From Ahaetulla prasina (taxonomy: Eukaryota; Chordata; Lepidosauria; Squamata; Colubridae): a DNA stretch of 64,000 nt. The notes below the pieces were generated by a model. It was not told the origin of the DNA, did not search any database, and saw only the letters and a list, made by a program, of their open reading frames with translations. Every line of letters begins with the position of its first letter. Within the stretch, counting starts at the first letter, position 1. The stretch is taken from NCBI RefSeq assembly GCF_028640845.1, contig NC_080548.1, positions 8,240,314-8,304,313 on the forward strand, read 5' to 3'. This document shows positions 58,190 to 64,000 of this stretch, in pieces. The translations under genes and the position numbers were made by a program.

Positions 58190-58633
58190 ATGGCCAAGGG
58201 CAACCGCTGCTTGAAAACATCGGCAAAATCAAAGAGGAGGAGAAAAGGTTTTGGAAAGAGAAGGAAACTACGAGGCCGAAAGCGACGGCCTCTCCCTGCT
58301 TTTTTCCTCTTCATGAAAGACAGACGATCAAAGCTTAAGTGTGACAATCCGAACTGGGACGTAATCCAAATGGCTAAAAGGCTGGGCACCATGTGGCACC
58401 AACAGCCTAATAATGATAAACAAAACTACAAGAGGAAGGCAGCTCAATTGTGGCAATTGTACAGTAGGTCCAAGGGCTGTAGAACGAAAAAGAAGAGGAA
58501 AAAAAGGAGGTTAGGCCGAAGAAGATGCCGAAATCCAAAGAACAGGAAGAGGAAGAGGAAAACTGTGAAGAAGAAAACCAGGAAATGCAAGTGTGATGAA
58601 CTCGAGAGAGTGTTAAAATCCCTCTTCTGCTAA
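58190..58633 (+). CDS. Single-exon, highly basic HMG-box protein (147 aa)
   Basis: The ATG at 58190 has a good context (ACAATGG). The protein has 31 Lys and 28 Arg among 147 residues, only 7 acidic residues, and 7 Cys. Residues 32-93 form one HMG box: PLPAFFLFMKDRRSKL, then NPNWDVIQMAKRLGTMW and DKQNYKRKAAQLWQLY, with Pro34, Phe38, Phe41, Trp69, Lys77 and Tyr80 at hallmark positions. The box looks most like box B of HMGB proteins, especially testis HMGB4 (NPNW-V-Q-AK--G-MW). Basic tails lie on both sides (3-33 and 95-134). Such a layout suggests DNA compaction in the nucleus, for example a sperm chromatin protein; this is inference. No intron is seen. It lies antisense inside the putative CSMD1 intron. 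A processed HMGB-type retrogene is the main alternative, but an intact ORF in so decayed a region argues for use. Confidence 0.7.
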   Translation: MAKGNRCLKTSAKSKRRRKGFGKRRKLRGRKRRPLPAFFLFMKDRRSKLKCDNPNWDVIQMAKRLGTMWHQQPNNDKQNYKRKAAQLWQLYSRSKGCRTKKKRKKRRLGRRRCRNPKNRKRKRKTVKKKTRKCKCDELERVLKSLFC

Positions 58634-61029
58634 GGCTCTGTGTATACTCATCTCCTTGATCAGTGCAGTTAACGCTTGAGTAAAAATAAGTGTCTGTCCC
58701 TAAGTGTGTACACAGCAGTGAAAAATTGTAAGTGCTCAAGATCACCCTAACTGGATGCAGCCCAGAAGAGGTGCTGTATTTACAGTTTCCTAGCTGTTCC
58801 TTTCTTGATATATTAGCTGAGCTCTATGTCATACAATGGGGGGGCTGTACGGTCGGGGGCTTAGTTTGATTTTGTTGCTATCTTCATAGCAATGGTGGTT
58901 ATTGTAGGGAATCCAGAAAAAAGATTATAGCTGGGCAGAAGTAAATTTCCTGATTATGCAAGGATGTAATATTCAGACTACGGTATAACGTTTCATCCTG
59001 AGAGGCAACTTTTACTTTGATTCTAATTCAACACTGCAGGCATTGTGTTCTATTGAACAAGCCATCTTTAACTTCAATGGCAGAATATGGGATACTCCTC
59101 CTTCTGGATACAAATAATAGTTCCAGGGTAACAACTTGTAGAATCCCTGCCATCCTTCAGTCTTCCATTCAGTATTGGGTGGGAAAATGCCAATCTCTCT
59201 CCTACACATGGGGCTAGATGGGTTTGGGGACTCTAGGTGTTTCCTGTTTCTTCTTTGATAGATATTGGAATGTTTTCTGTGTAGTTTTCTTCCTTATTCC
59301 TCAGGCTCAGTATTTTTCAACCTAAGAATGTCAATCTCCCGGAAGATTGGGAGGTCAGTGTTCCCATGGGAAAAATAACAGTAATTTTTCAAAGCTGCTG
59401 CCCAGAAGCACCTACAAAAACTGATGGTGACAATTTGCTCAATAGCCTCTATTTCTTTTATTTTAAAATGAAAATCTGATTTATTAGCAGTAAGAGTAAG
59501 GGAAAATTAGGGGGGCAGAAGGGCTGAAAATTCCCAAGCGCAAAATAACTAAGGTAGCTTAAAGAAGCCCTTAGTGACCACTTGCAACCCAAAAGCAAAA
59601 TTATCACAGAATTTTCTTTAAATTTCTTTAGATTTATTTGAGATAATTTGAGTGCTAAAGCAGAATGTATATGTATTTGTTCAATTGTTTATTACCTTAT
59701 CAATGTGTTAGAAATCTTGGTAATAGTTTCCTGATAAAGGAAGAACATGCAAACATTCTATGTTTTCAATATTTTGTAAACTCCTGTGCTCTTTCCAGAC
59801 TTTGAGAAGTCCATTATGTCTCCTGTAGTGAAGAGTTTGTGCTATGGATGGAGTAGAGTCAGGTCTTCTACAGCCACCTAGAACTGTGGCTTGTTGCCCC
59901 TGATCCTGTTATTTCTTTTGAGTGTATAATGTAACATTAATATGTTAAGTCTGGATGGTACCAAGCAAAGCAAACATTCACAGAACCTTGAACAAAGTCA
60001 TGTCCCTAAATTGCTGGAGCAGCAAAAAAAAAAAAAAAGTCAGTGGAATGATCCGCTCTGAGGATTGGGGAACTGGAGAGAATATTTTGGAATGCCTCTG
60101 CATTGAATAATTCTCTGCCTCCACTTGCATGCATATTTATGATTGAACCTCTGAGTCCAGTAAGTCATAATTTGATGTAAAAGTGGGAATATCAGTTTCA
60201 TGGGAGAACCTGCATTCAATATTACATGAGGTTGATATTCTCATCGCTTCCCCTAAAAGAAGAAAAGAGTTGCACAAGAGAAAGGTCCAGGTCTCTGGCA
60301 GACATAGCACAAGTGGCCACGGAAGTGCAGAGCTCAGTAGACAGACAGGAGAGGGCAGTTCTGCAGCAGTTCTGTAAGGTCAGTTGAAGCCCAGCAGATC
60401 ACTGACTGACTGCTCTTCCTCCACACACACTGCAAGAAAAGGCTGGTGCTAGCAAAAGACGGAAGACGCTACTCTCAGCAGTGACACTAATTAGCCTGAG
60501 TTCAGCCAGCCTCATCAGGAGGCTGGCCAGGAGAAGGAGGCCTTATGACCTTGGCAAATGGTTTATGGACTTTCTTTGGACTGTTGAAATCAGGCTGTAG
60601 GGATGAATCTTTAAGGCTTCAGTGTTATGAAGTTTCAAAGAATCACGAAGACTTTACAATTACAGGGACATTTCTATTCCATTATACTATTCACTTTTTC
60701 TTTTTGAGATAGTTTGATTTTATGATTGTGGAGAGAAGAAAGTTGGGAATATTATGTTGTTGTTGTTGTTTTTAAAGAAAAGAATTGAATTTGTCAAGCT
60801 TCCAATCATACTGAAAGACCAGTGACAAAAAAGAGGAGAACATTTCAAATAAAGTAATCTAGAAGATTGGGAAATGCAATTAATTATCAGTATTCTACAA
60901 AGTAGAATGTAGATTTTTTTTTTCTGAGTTGAAACTACTGAGGATATAATGGAATCATGGAACCAATTATTTTGGAAATCCAGTCACAACCGAATGTGGT
61001 AGAGATGGGAAAAACGAGTTTGATAACAG
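58634..61029. other. No recognised gene; downstream of the HMG-box ORF
   Basis: AGTAAA at 58679-58684, 45 nt after the stop codon, could act as a weak poly(A) signal; the first AATAAA seen is far away at about 60848. An A15-16 run is at about 60026. Short frames such as 60183-60377 have no recognisable domain. The stretch is free of obvious recent transposons, unlike its surroundings. Confidence 0.4.
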
Positions 61030-61160
61030 TAGACCAATATTTCTCAACCTCAGCAATTTTAAGATGTATGGACTTCAACTCCCAGAATCCTCCGGTTCAC
61101 AGATGCTAGCTAGGGAATTCTGGGAATTGAAATACACACATCTTAAAATTGCTGAAACTG
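61030..61160. mobile_element. MITE with facing arms
   Basis: CAGCAATTTTAAGATGTATG (61051-61070) and ACTTCAACTCCCAGAAT (61073-61089) face ATTCTGGGAATTGAAAT and ACACATCTTAAAATTGCTG (to about 61156). The arms pair over about 40 bp. It belongs to the widespread reptile family containing the words TGGGAGTTGAAGTCCA. Confidence 0.7.
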
Positions 61161-61284
61161 ATGAAATATGTATTTCTGTAGCTCTTTGACCTCCATGAAA
61201 AACAAGCATTATTTTGCATCCAGTTTATAAACAATAGGCAAAGAGACTCGCAAATTTGAAAATACCACTAATACGAGCTATTTG

Positions 61285-61906
61285 AGGGACGCGGTGGCTC
61301 AGTGGCTAAGACGCTGAGCTTGTCAATCAAAAGGCTGACAGTTCAGCAGTTCAAATCCCTAGTGACACAAAATGAGGTGAGCTCCCGTTCCTTGTCCCAG
61401 CTTCTGCCAACCTAGCAGTTCAAAAGCATGTAAAAAATGCAAGTAGAAAAATAGGGACCACCTTTGGTGGGAAGGTAAGAGCATTTAGCATTTAGTCATG
61501 CTAGCCATATGACCACAGAGACGTCTTTGGACAGTGCTGGCTCTTCAGCTTTGAAATGGAGATGAGCACCACCTCCTAGAGTTTTTATTTTATTTTATTT
61601 TATTTGCATTTATATCCCGCCCTTCTCCGAAGACTCAGGGCGGCTTATACTATGTTAAGCAATAGTCTTCATCCATTTGTATATTATATACAAAGTCAAC
61701 TTATTGCCCCCAACAATCTGGGTCCTCATTTTACCTACCTTATAAAGGATGGAAGGCTGAGTCAACCTTGGGCCTGGTGGGACTTGAATCTGCAGTAATT
61801 GCAAGCAGCTGTGTTAATAACAGACTGTTTTAGCAGTCTGAGCCACCAGAGGTCCCAGAGTTGGGAACAATTAGCACATATGTGCAAGAGGAACCTTTAC
61901 CTTTAT
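61285..61906 (+). mobile_element. Sauria-type SINE, split by a second SINE, 10-bp TSD
   Basis: Same family as 33555-33914: head GGTGGCTCAGTGGCTAAGAC, middle GACCACAGAGACGTCTTTGG, tail GAGGAACCTTTACC. Perfect flanking repeats GAGCTATTTG (61275-61284 and 61907-61916). The minus-strand SINE 61581-61853 lies in the 3' part. Confidence 0.93.
61581..61853 (-). mobile_element. tRNA-derived SINE with L2-like tail, nested
   Basis: Minus-strand copy of the family at 29178-29450 and 32521-32804, with a (TTTTA)n tail at 61581-61605. Flanks TCCTAGAG and TCCCAGAG are a near-perfect duplication, so it entered the Sauria SINE after that SINE had inserted. Confidence 0.93.
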
Positions 61907-61916
61907 GAGCTATTTG

Positions 61917-62929
61917 GAATACATGCGCACCTGACATATCATTTAGTAAATAACAATTTCGTTAGTAACATAAACTTTTTAAGACAGAATAACTCGCTCT
62001 CATAGATAATGCCAAGAAATTTCTACAGATTGCACTGAAGATATTTGACATAAAGTCTGTACCATTTTGATCACCCACATCTAGATACAGAAGTCCCATT
62101 GTTAATGCATTGTTATGATTGACAGAAAAAAATCATCTCAAAAGATACGAAAACCCTGTGGTGCAGAACCTCACTGGATGACTAACGGATTCTCTTGGCC
62201 ACTGCTTTTCCGAAGTAGAGACCCTTATGTCAGGCAAACCGTAATTCCAAATGTCTTTCTGCTTTTAAACAAACTACCAATGCTTCATGTTTTATTTATT
62301 TACAGGCAGAGAGCCGGAACATTACCAGAAACACACATACAGTGCCACACACACACACACAGTTTGTCTTGATTTTAATTCTCTACTCGGATTATTTTGA
62401 ATTACATATTTGGGACAGAGAAGGATGTGGAGAAGACTCAGATCTCATTTTCTTTGCTCTTCATATCTAATATACATGGTTGAAATCAAAAAGTGAAATC
62501 AACCAATTGTTGGTTGGAGAACACTTGGGAATGGATGAAGAAAAACAAAGAAAGCAGAAGCTAGAACTAATGTTGGAAGGGAATCTCTAAAATAGTGGCC
62601 TTAAGAACAGATCTCCAGGTTGAGTGGTTGCCGGGGGAGTTCTTATTAATTTTAGCAAACTGCTCCATTTCAGAGAGGACTCAGACTTGGCCCCTGTCAA
62701 TCATACTCTAAACCTACCATGTAGCTTGTGTGAAGGCTGAATGGAAATTTTAATTGTTCCAGAATGTGGCAATGAAATTAATCTGGATTCAACATAATGG
62801 GCCACCATTCCTGGATAAGCTAGGCAGGAAACATGACCAGATGACCTAATTCTACTGTATTGGAAGGGTACATTAACAAACTCTTATATCTGAAAATACA
62901 AGTCTTCTACTATCTCCTTTATAACAACA
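61917..62929. other. Intron, nothing recognised
   Basis: Blank apart from a short CA run near 62343-62361. Confidence 0.5.
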
Positions 62930-63142
62930 ACACTTAGACTTGTATCCCATAGTGCTTTATAGCATTTGCTGGGCAGTTTACAATGTCAGCAAATTTCTCC
63001 AACAATCTAGGTTCCCATTTTACCAAGCTCAGAAGTATGGAAAGCTGGTCAACCTTGAGCGTCATCAGAATTGAACTCCAGCCTGTGTGAATAGTTTGTG
63101 TGCAATATTGCATTCTAACTACTGTGCCACCAGGGCTCCTAT
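62930..63142 (-). mobile_element. tRNA-derived SINE, old copy
   Basis: On the minus strand the head is GGAGCCCTGGTGGCACAGTA. The plus text holds CAACAATCTAGGTTCCCATTTTACC and TGGTCAACCTTGA, matching the body of the SINE at 61581-61853 but more diverged. Confidence 0.75.
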
Positions 63143-63278
63143 AGCCTGAGAAATTATGGAAGGTCCCTTCTGATTCTCTTTCTCTTTCTCCACCCATTAT
63201 GCAGCTGCAAGGTTTTCTGATAAATCCTTTGGTGTGATTTATTCACTCTGCTTGTTTTAGCATTAAAACAGCATTACA

Positions 63279-63858
63279 CAGGGGTGGGATTCAGCCAGTT
63301 CGAACCGGTTCAGGATAACCGGATATTAGTTTTAATCTGGTTCATCGAATCGGTAGTTGCAAGGACTGGCTGACCCTGCCCACCCTGCCCTGCCCATCCC
63401 TGGAGTCTTCACATGGCCTGTTTTGGATGCCAGGTAAGTGCAGCACAGTGCGGAGGCTCTGGGAGGGTGAAAAATGAGCCTACCAGAAGTTCCAGAAGTC
63501 TGGAAACGGGCCCATTTCTGGCCTCCAGAGGGCCTCCAGAGCCTGGGGGGAGGCCATTTTCATCCTCCCAGAGACTCAAGGAAAGCCTCTAGAGCCTGGG
63601 ACGGGGAAAAAAAGGGCCTACCCGAAGTAATGGAAGTGGGAAAACGAGCCCGTTTCCAGCCTCTGAAGGGCCTCTGGAGCCCAGGGAAAGCTGTTTTTGC
63701 CCTCCTGGAAGCTTGAGGAAAGCCTCCAGAGTTTGGGGAGGGTGAAAATGCCTCCCCACCATGATGCAGGAGGCTGAGTAGACCACGCCCACCATGGCCA
63801 CGCCCACCCAGCAACCAGGCAGAAAATTGGTTGCTAAAATTTTTGAATCCCATCCCTG
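63279..63858. mobile_element. hAT-like element, 8-bp TSD
   Basis: The 580-bp element starts CAGGGGTGGGATTCAGCC and ends TTTGAATCCCATCCCTG. Perfect flanking repeats GCATTACA (63271-63278, 63859-63866). The interior contains two tandem copies of a GCCTCCAGAGCCTGGGG-type unit about 150 bp apart, which the element at 35199-35633 has once. Open frames in it are composition effects. Confidence 0.93.
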
Positions 63859-64000
63859 GCATTACACAATGTATTGTAGTATGTTGACATTATATTCAGA
63901 CTGTCATTTTGTTATGAGAAGGCCTCCAGTTTCCCTAAACCATGACCTATAAGCTTCATGCCTTTCTTGGAAATGTACAGAACAGTACCTCCAACATTCA

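Noticed and set aside
60183..60377. 64-codon ORF downstream of the HMG-box gene, considered as a second small gene
   Set aside because: No recognisable motif, poor composition evidence and no splice or promoter signal.

Overview
The window reads as vertebrate genomic DNA, most likely from an advanced snake. Evidence: LINEs ending in AATAG/ATTCT pentanucleotide runs, tRNA SINEs ending in a BovB-like tail (Sauria-SINE type), L2-like LINEs, a Penelope-like element with a GIY-YIG domain, many short hAT-like elements, long microsatellites, and one spliced vertebrate exon. There are no bacterial features.

Host content is sparse. A 113-bp exon at 6607-6719 (minus strand) encodes the end of a CUB domain and resembles CUB domain 2 of CSMD1 most closely. 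If so, 6720-64000 is upstream intron of CSMD1 and 1-6606 is downstream intron. Inside the upstream intron, on the opposite strand, lies an intact single-exon ORF at 58190-58633. It encodes a 147-residue, about 40% Lys/Arg protein with one HMG box; it is the best candidate for an undescribed gene.

Layout. 300-1160: two AATAG-tailed LINE pieces. 1420-5999: a complete Ty3/gypsy element (element A) with identical 188-bp LTRs and TACTG target duplications, but frameshifted coding DNA. 6607-6719: CSMD1 exon. 7-37 kb: intron with SINEs, LINE 3' ends, hAT-like MITEs with 8-bp target duplications, a solo LTR at 19398-19798 and a Penelope-like 3' end at 26905-28245. 37.9-44.5 kb: a decayed sushi-ichi-like chromovirus (element B, minus) carrying two L2-like LINE insertions. 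45.6-54.8 kb: three long L2-like LINEs on the minus strand. 55.7-57.6 kb: a CR1 3' end abutting a 1.15-kb hAT-like element. 58.2 kb: the HMG-box gene. 61-64 kb: a SINE inserted into a SINE, an older SINE and another hAT-like element.

Nearly all coding sequence is therefore transposon-derived and broken. The gypsy elements, LINEs and Penelope element are self-mobilising retroelements. The SINEs borrow LINE 3' tails, visible here as a shared CCGCCCT...AGGGCGG hairpin. The MITEs depend on a hAT transposase not present in the window. Family names come from recognising motifs by eye, not from database searches.
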